A DNA stretch of 64,000 nucleotides from Micromonospora sp. WMMD812 (GTDB lineage Bacteria; Actinomycetota; Actinomycetes; Mycobacteriales; Micromonosporaceae), in assembly GCF_027497215.1 (NCBI RefSeq), contig NZ_CP114904.1, positions 4,610,001 to 4,674,000 on the forward strand, read 5' to 3'. The position numbers and the translations under genes were made by a program. Under the pieces are notes generated by a model. It ran no database searches and was not told where the DNA came from. It saw nothing but the letters and a program-made list of their open reading frames with translations. Positions within the stretch are counted from its first letter, which is position 1, and each line of letters starts with the position of its first letter. Shown here one piece after another: positions 1-10,776 of the stretch.

Positions 1-1356
1 GCGGAACCGGAACGGCCCGGCACCCCGGACGCTCAGCAGGCCCAACTCGGCGAGCCGGTCCAGCACCGGCACCGGGTCGACGGCCACCGTGCCGTCCGCG
101 TCCGCCACGTCGCCGAACATCTCCTCGGCCAGGTCGACCGACCAGCGGTTGCCGAACGCCGCCAGCCGGCGTAGCGCGGCCTGCTCGTCCGACGCGAGCA
201 GCCGGTAGCTGGCCGCCACCGCGTCCCGCAGGGTGACCGCGACCGCCGGGCGGAAGGTCTCCGCGCCGCCCGGCCCGTCCCAGCCGGGGTGCTTCCCGGC
301 GTCGCCGGGCGTGGCCAGATCGAGGACGCGGTCGCCGTAGCGGTCGAGCAGTTCGGTCAGATCGAGGATCCGGCCGCGGGCGGCCATCAGCTCGATGGCG
401 AGCGGCAGCCCGCCCAGCCGGCGGACCAGCGCCGCCAGGGCCGGCAGCTCGTCGGGTTCGGGCGGTTCCCGGCGCACCTGCGCGAGCCGGGCGGTGAAGA
501 GAGCCACCGCCGGCCAGCCGGCCAGCGCCGCCGGCCCGTACCGGTCGGCCTCGGGCGGCGGGACCTCGAGCGGTGCCACCGGCCAGACCCGCTCCCCGGG
601 CAGACCGACCGGATGCCGCCCGGTGACCAGCACGCGCACCGACGGTGCCGCGGCGAGCAGCCGGTGCAGCGCCTCGGCGACCGGGTCGGGCGCCCGCTCG
701 GCGGCGTCCACCACGAGCAGCGCTGGACGGCCGGCGAGCCGGCCGGCGAGGTCCGAGACCCGGGTCGCGCCGAGCACGGCCACCGAGGCGGCGAGCACGT
801 CGGCCCCGTCCGTCCCCTCCCCGACCAGGACCCCCGCCACGCCGCCGGGGTGGCTCCCGGCCACCGCGTGCCCCACCGTCAGGGCCAGCGCGGTCTTGCC
901 GACACCGGCCAGCCCGACCAGGCTGACCAGCCTCGGTCCGAGCTCGTCGGTGAGCATCCCGATCAGCTCGGTCACGTCCCGGTCCCGCCCGATCAGCTCG
1001 ACCGGCGGTGGGAGGGCGACCGGCGGCCCACTGTCGTCCGGCTCCCCGGCGACCTCGGACTCCGACAGGGCGGACGCCGGCGCGGGCGGCTCGGCGGCCG
1101 GCCCCCGGGCCGTGGCGAAGAACGCCGCCCGCGCGGCGCCGTCGAGATCGAGCGCGTCGGCGAGCAGTTCGACGGTGGTCCGCTGGGGTCGTGAGGCCCG
1201 GCCCCGCTCCAGGTCACGCACCGTCCGGACGCCCACGCCCGCGCGGTCCGCCAGCTCGGCCTGGGTGAGGCCGGCGGCCAGCCGGTGCCCCCGCAGCAGG
1301 TCCGGCAGAACGGGACGACCGCCCGGACCGGGCGAGCGATCATGAGCCGGCGTCAT
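1..1356 (-). CDS. HTH (XRE) regulator with NB-ARC-type ATPase domain, C-terminus cut by window edge
   Basis: The visible 452 codons start at ATG 1356 and run off the left edge. An XRE-type helix-turn-helix (RGHRLAAGLTQAELADRAGV) occupies roughly residues 24-75. A P-loop (GLAGVGKTALA) follows near residue 150, and later text (GLPLAIELMA) is typical of NB-ARC/STAND ATPases. Such proteins are transcriptional regulators whose nucleotide-bound state gates DNA binding or oligomerisation; the C-terminal sensor (often TPR) would lie outside the window. No strong ribosome site precedes the ATG, so the start is uncertain. The target is unknown. Confidence 0.75.
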   Translation of the reverse strand, partial: MTPAHDRSPGPGGRPVLPDLLRGHRLAAGLTQAELADRAGVGVRTVRDLERGRASRPQRTTVELLADALDLDGAARAAFFATARGPAAEPPAPASALSESEVAGEPDDSGPPVALPPPVELIGRDRDVTELIGMLTDELGPRLVSLVGLAGVGKTALALTVGHAVAGSHPGGVAGVLVGEGTDGADVLAASVAVLGATRVSDLAGRLAGRPALLVVDAAERAPDPVAEALHRLLAAAPSVRVLVTGRHPVGLPGERVWPVAPLEVPPPEADRYGPAALAGWPAVALFTARLAQVRREPPEPDELPALAALVRRLGGLPLAIELMAARGRILDLTELLDRYGDRVLDLATPGDAGKHPGWDGPGGAETFRPAVAVTLRDAVAASYRLLASDEQAALRRLAAFGNRWSVDLAEEMFGDVADADGTVAVDPVPVLDRLAELGLLSVRGAGPFRFR

Positions 1357-1518
1357 GGGCAGGAAGACTACGGATCGGGTCCGACCTCCGGCAGTCGAGC
1401 GTCGGGCTGCCGACGCCCCGCTGCCGATATCCGACAGCGGACGCGCCGCCTCGCCGAGCCCGGTTCTACCCGGCGGGCCGACGCTTGCCGGGCCCGTCGG
1501 GCGGGCCCGCCGGTGACG

Positions 1519-2667
<1,149 letters not shown>

Positions 2668-2737
2668 CGGGTTCCTCCTGTGGGACGGGCCCGCCGGGCG
2701 CTTGTGACGCCGGCCGGGACGCGGTGGGTCGTGCGGG

Positions 2738-4270
2738 TCAGACCGGGGTGACGCCGTGCCGGCGCCGGGAGAAGTGCCGTTCCTTGCCGCGTGCGGCGGC
2801 GAACCGGCGGACCAGTTCGGCCCGCAGCTCGTGCGGCTCGACGATCGCGTCGATCACCAGCTCGCTGGCGAGCCGGACGACGTCGATGTCCCGCTCGTAC
2901 TCCTCGCGCCGCGCCGCGACGAACGCGGCGCGCTCGGCCTCGTCCTCGATGGCGGCGATCTTGTTGGCGTAGACCGCGTTGACGGCGGCCTCCGCACCCA
3001 TCACGGCGATCTTCGCGGTGGGCAGCGCGATGGTGGCGTCCGGCTCGAAGCCCGGGCCGGCCATCGCGTAGAGGCCGGCGCCGTAGGCCTTGCGGACCAC
3101 CACGCAGATCTTCGGCACGGTGGCCTCGGAGATCGCCGTGATCATCTTGGCGCCGTGCCGGATGATGCCCTGCTTCTCCACCGCGCTGCCGACCATGAAC
3201 CCGGGCACGTCGGAGAGGAAGAGCAGCGGCACGTTGAAAGCGTCGCAGAGTTGGACGAACCGGGTCGCCTTGTCGGCCGAGTCGACGAAGAGCACCCCGC
3301 CCTTGAACATCGAGTTGTTGCCGACCACGCCGACGACCTCGCCGTTCAACCGGCCGAAGCCGATGGTCAGCTCCTTGGCCCAGAGCGCCTGGATCTCGAA
3401 GAAGGAACCCTCGTCGAGCAGGCCCTTGACGTACCGCCGCATGTCGAACGCCTGCCGCTCGCTCGCCGGCACCAGCGCGGCGAGGTCGGCCTTCTCCGGC
3501 GCGGGAGTGGCCTCGGCCGCCGGCGGGTCCTGCGTCCAGTTCGCCGGCAGGTACGACAGGTAGCTCTTCACCACGTCGAGCGCCTCGGCCTCGGTCTTGC
3601 ACAGGAAGTGCCCGACACCCGACTCGGCACAGTGCACCTTGGCGCCGCCCATCGCCTCCAGCGTGGTCTTCTCGCCGGTGACCATCTCGACCATCCGGTC
3701 CGAGCCGAGGTACATGCTGGCGTTGCCGTCCACCATGGCGACCACGTCGCAGAACGCCGGGATGTACGCACCGCCGGCGGCGCTGGGACCGAAGAGCGCG
3801 CAGACCTGCGGGATCGAGCCGGAGGCGCGGACCTGGTTCCAGAAGATCTTGCCGGCGCCGCGGCGACCGGGGAAGAGGTCGACCTGGTCGGTGATCCGGG
3901 CCCCGGCCGAGTCGACCAGGTAGACCATCGGGACGCCGGTCGTGTACGCCCGCTCGATGATCCGGATGATCTTCTCGACGGTGCGGGCGCCCCAACTGCC
4001 GGCCTTGACCGTCGAGTCGTTGGCCATCAGGCAGACCGGCCGCCCGTCGATCGTGGCGGTGCCGGTGACCACGCCGTCGGCGGGCAGGCCCTCGGCCATC
4101 GCGTTGGCGTAGAGGCCGTCCTCGACGAAGCTGCCCTCGTCGACCAGGAGCGCGACCCGCTCGCGGGCGAAGAGCTTGCCCTTGGCGGCGTTCGCCGCGT
4201 GGTACTTGTCCGCACCGCCGGCCTTGGCGTGCTTCCGCAGCTGCTCCAGTGCCTCACCGTCGAGCGTCAC
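2738..4270 (-). CDS. acyl-CoA carboxylase carboxyltransferase (beta) subunit, probably methylcrotonyl-CoA carboxylase
   Basis: A 510-residue carboxyltransferase with both crotonase-fold halves. The N-half carries VDSAGARI and FGPSAAGGAY; the C-half carries FLSDVPGFMVG and a glycine-rich AGLYAMAGPGF. It transfers the carboxyl group from biotin to acyl-CoA. The GTG start at 4270 follows GGCGAGGGAG. Placement between an HMG-CoA lyase and an acyl-CoA dehydrogenase favours 3-methylcrotonyl-CoA as substrate over propionyl- or acetyl-CoA, but sequence reading alone cannot decide this. The partner biotin carboxylase is at 5576-6913. The 70-bp gap to the dehydrogenase suggests cotranscription. Confidence 0.88.
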   Translation of the reverse strand: MTLDGEALEQLRKHAKAGGADKYHAANAAKGKLFARERVALLVDEGSFVEDGLYANAMAEGLPADGVVTGTATIDGRPVCLMANDSTVKAGSWGARTVEKIIRIIERAYTTGVPMVYLVDSAGARITDQVDLFPGRRGAGKIFWNQVRASGSIPQVCALFGPSAAGGAYIPAFCDVVAMVDGNASMYLGSDRMVEMVTGEKTTLEAMGGAKVHCAESGVGHFLCKTEAEALDVVKSYLSYLPANWTQDPPAAEATPAPEKADLAALVPASERQAFDMRRYVKGLLDEGSFFEIQALWAKELTIGFGRLNGEVVGVVGNNSMFKGGVLFVDSADKATRFVQLCDAFNVPLLFLSDVPGFMVGSAVEKQGIIRHGAKMITAISEATVPKICVVVRKAYGAGLYAMAGPGFEPDATIALPTAKIAVMGAEAAVNAVYANKIAAIEDEAERAAFVAARREEYERDIDVVRLASELVIDAIVEPHELRAELVRRFAAARGKERHFSRRRHGVTPV

Positions 4271-4360
4271 GCCGACTCCCTCGCCGTACCGACCTGAACG
4301 ATCGTTAGGCTAGCGCATCCACGCCCCGACCGGCGAGCCCACCCGCCGCCCGTTCCCGTC

Positions 4361-4426
4361 CGCGTTGATCAAGAGGTTCGCGTCGGATCCGGGCCGGATC
4401 CTGACGCGAACCTCTTGATCAACGCG
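4361..4426. repeat. intergenic palindrome, GTTGATCAAGAG family, copy 1
   Basis: Near-perfect inverted repeat. The left arm begins CGCGTTGATCAAGAGGTTCG at 4361, and the right arm is its complement ending at 4426; arms match over 24 nt before a short GC-rich loop. It lies between the HMG-CoA lyase and carboxyltransferase genes. Its ends match those of the palindromes at 7011 and 36427, so it is a member of a dispersed family rather than a chance hairpin. Confidence 0.85.
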
Positions 4427-4445
4427 AGCGAGGCAGGGGCCTGGG

Positions 4446-5366
4446 TCAGGCGGGCATCGGCGTCAGGCGGGTGCGGGGGCCGGCGCGCAGGACGCCGGAG
4501 GGGAGCTGCCGGCCGACCAGGCGCTCGGCGAGTTCGGCGGCCTCGACCAGCGCGTCCAGGTCGATGCCGGTGTCGATGCCCATGTCGTGCAGCATGTGCA
4601 CCGCCTCCTCGGTGGCCAGGTTGCCGCTCGCCCCCGGGGCGTACGGGCAGCCGCCGAGACCGCCGACGCTGGCGTCGAACTCGGTGACCCCCAGCTCGAG
4701 CGCGGTCAGCAGGTTCGCCAGCGCGGTGCCCCGGGTGTTGTGGAAGTGCAGCAGCACCGGGACGTGCGCGTTGCGGTCGCGTACGGCGGTCAGCAGGTCG
4801 CGGACCCGGCGCGGCGTACCCATGCCGGTGGTGTCGCCGAACGCCACCCGGTCCGCGCCGTCCCGGACCACCCGGTCCACGATCCCCGCCACCCGCTGCG
4901 GGTCGACGTCCCCCTCGTACGGGCAGCCGAAGCTGGTCGCCACGATCACCTCGGCCCGGGCGCCCGCGCCGTGCAACAGGTCGATCAGCTCGGCGATGTC
5001 GTCCAGGGACTCGTCGGTCGAGCGGTTGACGTTGCGCCGGTTGTGCGTGTCGCTGGCCGAGACCACCACCTCGATCTCGGTGAACCCGGCGGCCAGCGCG
5101 CGCTGCGCTCCTCGGCTGTTCGGCACCAACGCCGAGTAGCGCACCCCCTCGACCCTACGGGCGCGCTGCCACACCTCGTCGGCGTCCGCCATCTGCGGGA
5201 TCGCCTTGGGGTGCACGAAGGACACGGCCTCGATCCGCTGCACGCCGGTGCCGGAGAGCGCGTCGAGCAGGCGCACCTTGGCGTCGGTCGGGATCGGGTC
5301 CTCGTTCTGCAGCCCGTCGCGGGGCCCGACCTCCCGGATCGACACGGAGTTCGGCAGGCTCGTCAT
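4446..5366 (-). CDS. hydroxymethylglutaryl-CoA lyase
   Basis: A 306-residue TIM-barrel enzyme of the HMGL-like family. It has the N-terminal EVGPRDGLQNE motif, the metal-ligand motif HFHNTRG, and the signature GLGGCPYAPGASGNLATEE containing the catalytic Cys. It cleaves HMG-CoA to acetoacetate and acetyl-CoA, the last step of leucine degradation. ATG 5366 is preceded by GAGGTG. It lies in the same minus-strand cluster as the dehydrogenase and carboxylase genes, with palindromes in the gaps on both sides. Family assignment is strong. Confidence 0.92.
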   Translation of the reverse strand: MTSLPNSVSIREVGPRDGLQNEDPIPTDAKVRLLDALSGTGVQRIEAVSFVHPKAIPQMADADEVWQRARRVEGVRYSALVPNSRGAQRALAAGFTEIEVVVSASDTHNRRNVNRSTDESLDDIAELIDLLHGAGARAEVIVATSFGCPYEGDVDPQRVAGIVDRVVRDGADRVAFGDTTGMGTPRRVRDLLTAVRDRNAHVPVLLHFHNTRGTALANLLTALELGVTEFDASVGGLGGCPYAPGASGNLATEEAVHMLHDMGIDTGIDLDALVEAAELAERLVGRQLPSGVLRAGPRTRLTPMPA

Positions 5367-5480
5367 AAAGGGGTCACCTCACTGTGACACGGTGCTGGTC
5401 CTGGTCCCCCCAGCATGTCACCCCCGCAGGCCACTCCCGCACCCTCGCCGCACCCTCGCCCCCCGATGGCCCGCCGGCGG

Positions 5481-5541
5481 GTTGATCATGAAGTTATTGC
5501 CGCGACACGCCGACGTGATGGGCAATAACTTCATGATCAAC
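5481..5541. repeat. intergenic palindrome with 21-bp perfect arms
   Basis: Left arm GTTGATCATGAAGTTATTGC begins at 5481; the right arm is its perfect complement, 5521-5541, around a 19-nt loop. It sits between the biotin carboxylase stop and the HMG-CoA lyase start. The terminal GTTGATCA matches the palindromes at 4361 and 36427, but the interior differs (AT-rich), so it may be a divergent subtype. Confidence 0.85.
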
Positions 5542-5575
5542 ACGGGGATGACCGGGGGGCCGGGGCGGTGGGGGG

Positions 5576-6913
<1,338 letters not shown>

Positions 6914-7010
6914 GTTTCCTCCCAGCGTCCAGATGTCGGGACGCTGTCAGGAAACCATGCCACCCGGACCCCCCGCGAGTGGCCCCGCATCGTCCAGCCC
7001 GAGCCAGATC

Positions 7011-7064
7011 GATCAAGAGCTTTGCGTCATGGTTCGCCCCGAAGATGAGGCGGACCTCTTGATC
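7011..7064. repeat. intergenic palindrome, GTTGATCAAGAG family, copy with diverged arms
   Basis: Inverted repeat with outer arms GATCAAGAG...; 16 of 20 positions pair. The left arm GATCAAGAGCTTTGCGTCAT is almost the same as in the 36427 copy. It lies between the TetR gene stop and the biotin carboxylase start. Confidence 0.75.
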
Positions 7065-7105
7065 ACCGAGGTGGGGGCCGGAGGGGAAGTCGGGGTGGGG
7101 ATGGG

Positions 7106-7705
7106 TCAGGCCAGGAGGGCGGCCAGGGTGGCGCCGCGCAGGAGCTCGGCACGCCGTCGCCGGTCCACCTCACCGCCGAGGAACGGGGTGGAGTTCATGA
7201 GGCCGAACGCGGCGTGCGCCAGCACCCGCCCCTCGCCGTCCGGCATGCCTGGGTGCAGCGCGGTCAGCACGGTCACCCACTGCTCGACGTAGAGCCGCTG
7301 GAGCCGGCGGATGCGGCGGCGCGGCTCGTCGGGGAGGCGGTCCAACTCGTGCAGGTGCAGGGCGATCACCGCGGGGTTGGCGAGCGCGAAGTCGACGTGG
7401 AAGTCGATCAGGGACTCCAGCGCGCCGCGCGGGTCGTCCGGGCGGCCCGCGGCGCGCTCCCGGCCCCCGGCGAGCAGCCCCTCGCTCACCGGGATGAGCG
7501 CGGCGGCCAGCATCGCCTCCTTGCCGGCGAAGTGGTGGTAGAGCGCCGGACCGGTGACCCCGGCGGCCGCGCCGATGTCGTCCATGGAGACGCCGTGGTA
7601 GCCCCGGGCCGCGAAGAGACCGACCGCGATCTCCAGGATCTCGTCCTTGCGGGAGCGGCGCCGACCAGCGCCCGCCGTGCCCCGTGCCTGTTGCTCCACC
7701 GTCAC
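7106..7705 (-). CDS. TetR/AcrR-family transcriptional regulator
   Basis: A 199-residue protein. The N-terminal TetR helix-turn-helix (ILEIAVGLFAARGYHGVSMD ... GVTGPALYHHFAGKEAML) spans about residues 23-70, followed by an all-helical ligand domain. It is the first gene of the minus-strand cluster leading into the biotin carboxylase, HMG-CoA lyase, carboxyltransferase and dehydrogenase genes. It may control them, as TetR repressors of branched acyl-CoA catabolism do elsewhere; no operator was identified. GTG at 7705 is taken as the start. Confidence 0.85.
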   Translation of the reverse strand: MTVEQQARGTAGAGRRRSRKDEILEIAVGLFAARGYHGVSMDDIGAAAGVTGPALYHHFAGKEAMLAAALIPVSEGLLAGGRERAAGRPDDPRGALESLIDFHVDFALANPAVIALHLHELDRLPDEPRRRIRRLQRLYVEQWVTVLTALHPGMPDGEGRVLAHAAFGLMNSTPFLGGEVDRRRRAELLRGATLAALLA

Positions 7706-7825
7706 CGGGCAAGCGTAGACCCGTGGCAGCGCGAGGTGGAGGCTCGGTTACCGACCGGTTCGTCACACCTGACGGGGACGGCCCCGCCACCCCAGGGACG
7801 GACCGCCACCCCAGGACGGGCGACG

Positions 7826-7856
7826 CGCCGGGGACGGGCGACGCCCGCCCCCGGCG
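7826..7856 (-). terminator. strong GC hairpin downstream of the Hsp90/repeat-protein operon
   Basis: Arms 7826-7840 and 7842-7856 pair at 14 of 15 positions, starting just after the stop codon of the repeat-protein gene. There is no T-run, as is common in high-GC actinobacteria. A terminator role is inferred. Confidence 0.6.
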
Positions 7857-7860
7857 ACGA

Positions 7861-10776
7861 TCAGTGCTCGTGGTCGAGCCCGTGCTCCTCGCGCAGCGCG
7901 GCGGCCTCCTCCGGGCGGCCCAGCTCGTCCAGCGCCCGGGCCAGCAGCCAGGCGGCCTGTTGCGCCGGCCCGCGGCCTTCTGGCAGCCCGCCGAGCACGC
8001 CGCGCAGCACCCGCTCCGCCTCGATCGGCCGATCCAGCCGCAGCAGCAGCTCGCCGGTGAACATCTCCGTCTGGGCCGCCTCGCCGAACGCCTCGATCGA
8101 CCGGAGTCGGTCGGGCACCCCGGCCAGCCGGTCGAGCGCGTCGCCCTCCCGGCCGTCGCCGGCCAGCACCCGGGCGCCCGCCTCGGCCGCCATCGCCAGC
8201 TCGTACGTCTCCGGCGGCGACAGGTCCGTGCGGCCGGCGTACGTCGCCGCGAGGCGGTCCACCACCTCCACCGTGCGTGCCCCCGCCGGGCCGTCACCGG
8301 ACCAGAGCCACGCGTACGCCTCCCGGCGGCGGGCCCGCAGCTGGTCCAGGGGCAGCCCGGCCAGCTCGTACGCGCGCCCGGCCGCCGCGAACTTCTGCGC
8401 GGCCAGCGCGTCCCGGTCGGCGTCGTAGAGGATCCCGCCGGCCTCCTCCAGCACCTGCCCACGGTGCGGGAGGTTGTCCGGCCCGTCGAAATTGGCGGCG
8501 AGCTGATCCAGCAGCGCCAGCGCCGGATCGATCTCGCCGAGGCGCTGGTAGACGCCCGCCAGCAGGTGCCGGCAACGGTCCGCCTCGGCCTGGGCGCCGA
8601 GCCGGTCGAGCCCGAGCACGGCCTCCTCGGCGACCTCGGCCGCCTCGCCCAGCCGACCGGCGACCCGGTACGCGTTCGCCAGCTCCCAGCGCAGGAAGGC
8701 GTCCCCGTCGGCGCCCCGCTCCACGCAGAGCGTCACCGCCTCGGCGAAGTCGTCCACCGCCTCGCCGGCACGGTCGGCGGCCATCAGCGCCCGGGCCCGG
8801 GTGACCCGGGTCGCCAGGAGCGCCTCGGCCGGCGCCACCCGCAGCGCCTCGTCGCAGGCGGCCACCGCCGCCTCCGGGTCGCCGGCCGCCCGGGCGTACG
8901 CCAGGCAGGCCGTCATCAGCAGCTCGCCGACGCCCAGGTCCCGGGCCAGCCCGCGGGCCCGCTCGGCCGCCGCGCGGAACTCCTCGTCCCGGTCCAGCTC
9001 CTCGAGGAGGTGCGTGCGGTGCAGCGCCACCCGCAACGCCAGGTAGGGGTCGCCGCCCGCGTCCGCCGGAACCCGGTCGAGCGCGGCGAGCGCCTCCTCC
9101 CACCGCTGGCCGTGCACCAGCGCCAGCGCGACGCGGTCGTGCGCGGCGGCCCGCAGCCGGTCGTCCCCGATCGTCTCCAACGCGGCGGCGGAGGCGGCGA
9201 CCAGCGCCAGCCCCTCCTCCGTGCCCTCCTCGGTCATGGTGAGCAGCACGCCGAGCCGGCCGGCGACCACCTGGGCCCGGACCTCGTCGCCCAGCTCCCG
9301 GTACGCGGCCAGCGCCGCGCGGCCGGCCTCGATCGCGGCCGGCATCTCCTCGGCGTCGCTCAGCTCGGCCGACCGCAGCTCCAGCCGGTGCGCGACCGTC
9401 GCCGGGGGCAGCTCCGCCGCGCCGAACCGCTCGTCGTACGCGGCCACGGCGGCTCGGAAGGTGTCCCGGTCGTGCTTGCGCCAGCGCTCCTCGGCGAGGT
9501 CCAGCAGCTCGTCGGCGTCGGCGTCGGCGGGCACCTCCACCCGGGCGGGCGTCACGACCGGTGCGGCCCCGTCAGCGCCCGAGCCCGTCCGGTCCGCGGC
9601 GCCCACGACCGCGGCGACCGAGCCGGGCGAGGACGTCGGGTCGGCCGGGCGGGCCGGGCGGCGGCGCAGGCTCGCCGAGAGCGGTAGGTGCTCACCGGTC
9701 GGCCGCACCGCGAGGCGGCCGGCGATCAGCTCGGACTGGTGACCCGTGCCGTTGCGGGCGTCGAACCGGGCGGCCAACGCGGTGGCGGTCTCGGCCAGCT
9801 CGGCGGCGAGCCGGGCCGCCGGAACGTCGCCGGCCGGCCGGTCGCCGGCCGCCCGCCGGTAGACGGTCAGCTCCCCGTCCACCTGCCGCAGCGCGGCGGA
9901 CGCGGCGGCCGCGAAGTGCATCGCGGCGGCCGGCGAGGGGGCCCGGTCCAGCCAGTCCAGGTGTCGCTCGACCAGTTCGAGGGCGCGGGCCTCGTTGCCG
10001 GTCAGCGTGCAGAACTCGATGTGGTCACCGATGTCCCACAGGTCGGAGAGGTTGCCGCGCAGCCGGCGGTACGCCTCCCGATGGGCGGTACGCGCCTCCT
10101 CGTGCCGGCCGGTGCGCAGGTACGGCACGAGGAGCGCGGTCAGGATGGCCTGCGGCTGCTCGGTGCAGGTGAGCCGCCCGGCGAGCACCGGCTCGGCCAG
10201 CGTCACCGCCTCGGCGTACGAGCCGGTGTCCGTCAGGTACTGCACCTGGCTGCTCGGGTCGCAGCCGGCGCAGTCACTGAGGTCGTCCCGCGGGGTGGTC
10301 TGCCAGAGCCGGTACCAGTGCGCCGCCGCCTCGACGTCACCGACGTGGTCGGCGACCCGGAACCGGTGTTTGTGGACCGCCTGGAGGCTGTGGCCGCCGG
10401 CCCGGTAGCGCCGCTCCATGTCGTCGAGCACGGCGTACGTGCGGTCGAGCGGCAGCTCCGGGAACTTCAGCATCCCGTTGACCATGTACTTGAAGTGCCA
10501 GAGGAGCTGCCGGCTGTAGCGGGTGTGGTAGGGCTGCGGATGCCGGTCGTACTCCGACAGGCACCAGGAGAAGGTCACGAAGGACTTGACCGGTTCACCG
10601 CCGTAGATGTACCCGGTGGTGGCCTGCATGCGGGTGACGAAGCCGAGCTCCCGGTCGTCGGCGGCGTCCACCCGCCGGAGCAGCTGCTCCAGCGCGGCGA
10701 TCTGCCCCGCCCCGTACGGCATGTTGCTGACCTCGCGCAGCACCCGCCACAGGTCCTCGTCGCTGGTGGCCACCAT
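7861..10776 (-). CDS. large TPR-like helical repeat protein coupled to an Hsp90 homologue
   Basis: A 971-residue, Ala/Leu/Glu-rich, wholly helical protein with repeated patterns of the tetratricopeptide type (for example AEEVLxxxDRLGAQAEADRCRH-like segments) across its C-terminal half. A low-complexity Pro/Ala/Ser linker near residues 380-430 separates an N-terminal helical domain (with WHFKYMVNGM) from the repeats. No signal peptide or membrane segment. Its ATG directly abuts the Hsp90 stop (TGA then ATG), so the two are translated together. TPR proteins are common partners of Hsp90 in eukaryotes; a client or co-chaperone role here is inference only. Confidence 0.82.
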   Translation of the reverse strand: MVATSDEDLWRVLREVSNMPYGAGQIAALEQLLRRVDAADDRELGFVTRMQATTGYIYGGEPVKSFVTFSWCLSEYDRHPQPYHTRYSRQLLWHFKYMVNGMLKFPELPLDRTYAVLDDMERRYRAGGHSLQAVHKHRFRVADHVGDVEAAAHWYRLWQTTPRDDLSDCAGCDPSSQVQYLTDTGSYAEAVTLAEPVLAGRLTCTEQPQAILTALLVPYLRTGRHEEARTAHREAYRRLRGNLSDLWDIGDHIEFCTLTGNEARALELVERHLDWLDRAPSPAAAMHFAAAASAALRQVDGELTVYRRAAGDRPAGDVPAARLAAELAETATALAARFDARNGTGHQSELIAGRLAVRPTGEHLPLSASLRRRPARPADPTSSPGSVAAVVGAADRTGSGADGAAPVVTPARVEVPADADADELLDLAEERWRKHDRDTFRAAVAAYDERFGAAELPPATVAHRLELRSAELSDAEEMPAAIEAGRAALAAYRELGDEVRAQVVAGRLGVLLTMTEEGTEEGLALVAASAAALETIGDDRLRAAAHDRVALALVHGQRWEEALAALDRVPADAGGDPYLALRVALHRTHLLEELDRDEEFRAAAERARGLARDLGVGELLMTACLAYARAAGDPEAAVAACDEALRVAPAEALLATRVTRARALMAADRAGEAVDDFAEAVTLCVERGADGDAFLRWELANAYRVAGRLGEAAEVAEEAVLGLDRLGAQAEADRCRHLLAGVYQRLGEIDPALALLDQLAANFDGPDNLPHRGQVLEEAGGILYDADRDALAAQKFAAAGRAYELAGLPLDQLRARRREAYAWLWSGDGPAGARTVEVVDRLAATYAGRTDLSPPETYELAMAAEAGARVLAGDGREGDALDRLAGVPDRLRSIEAFGEAAQTEMFTGELLLRLDRPIEAERVLRGVLGGLPEGRGPAQQAAWLLARALDELGRPEEAAALREEHGLDHEH

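Noticed and set aside
5367..5575. Missing BCCP domain after the biotin carboxylase stop
   Set aside because: The 209-bp gap is mostly palindrome; no biotinyl motif in any frame.
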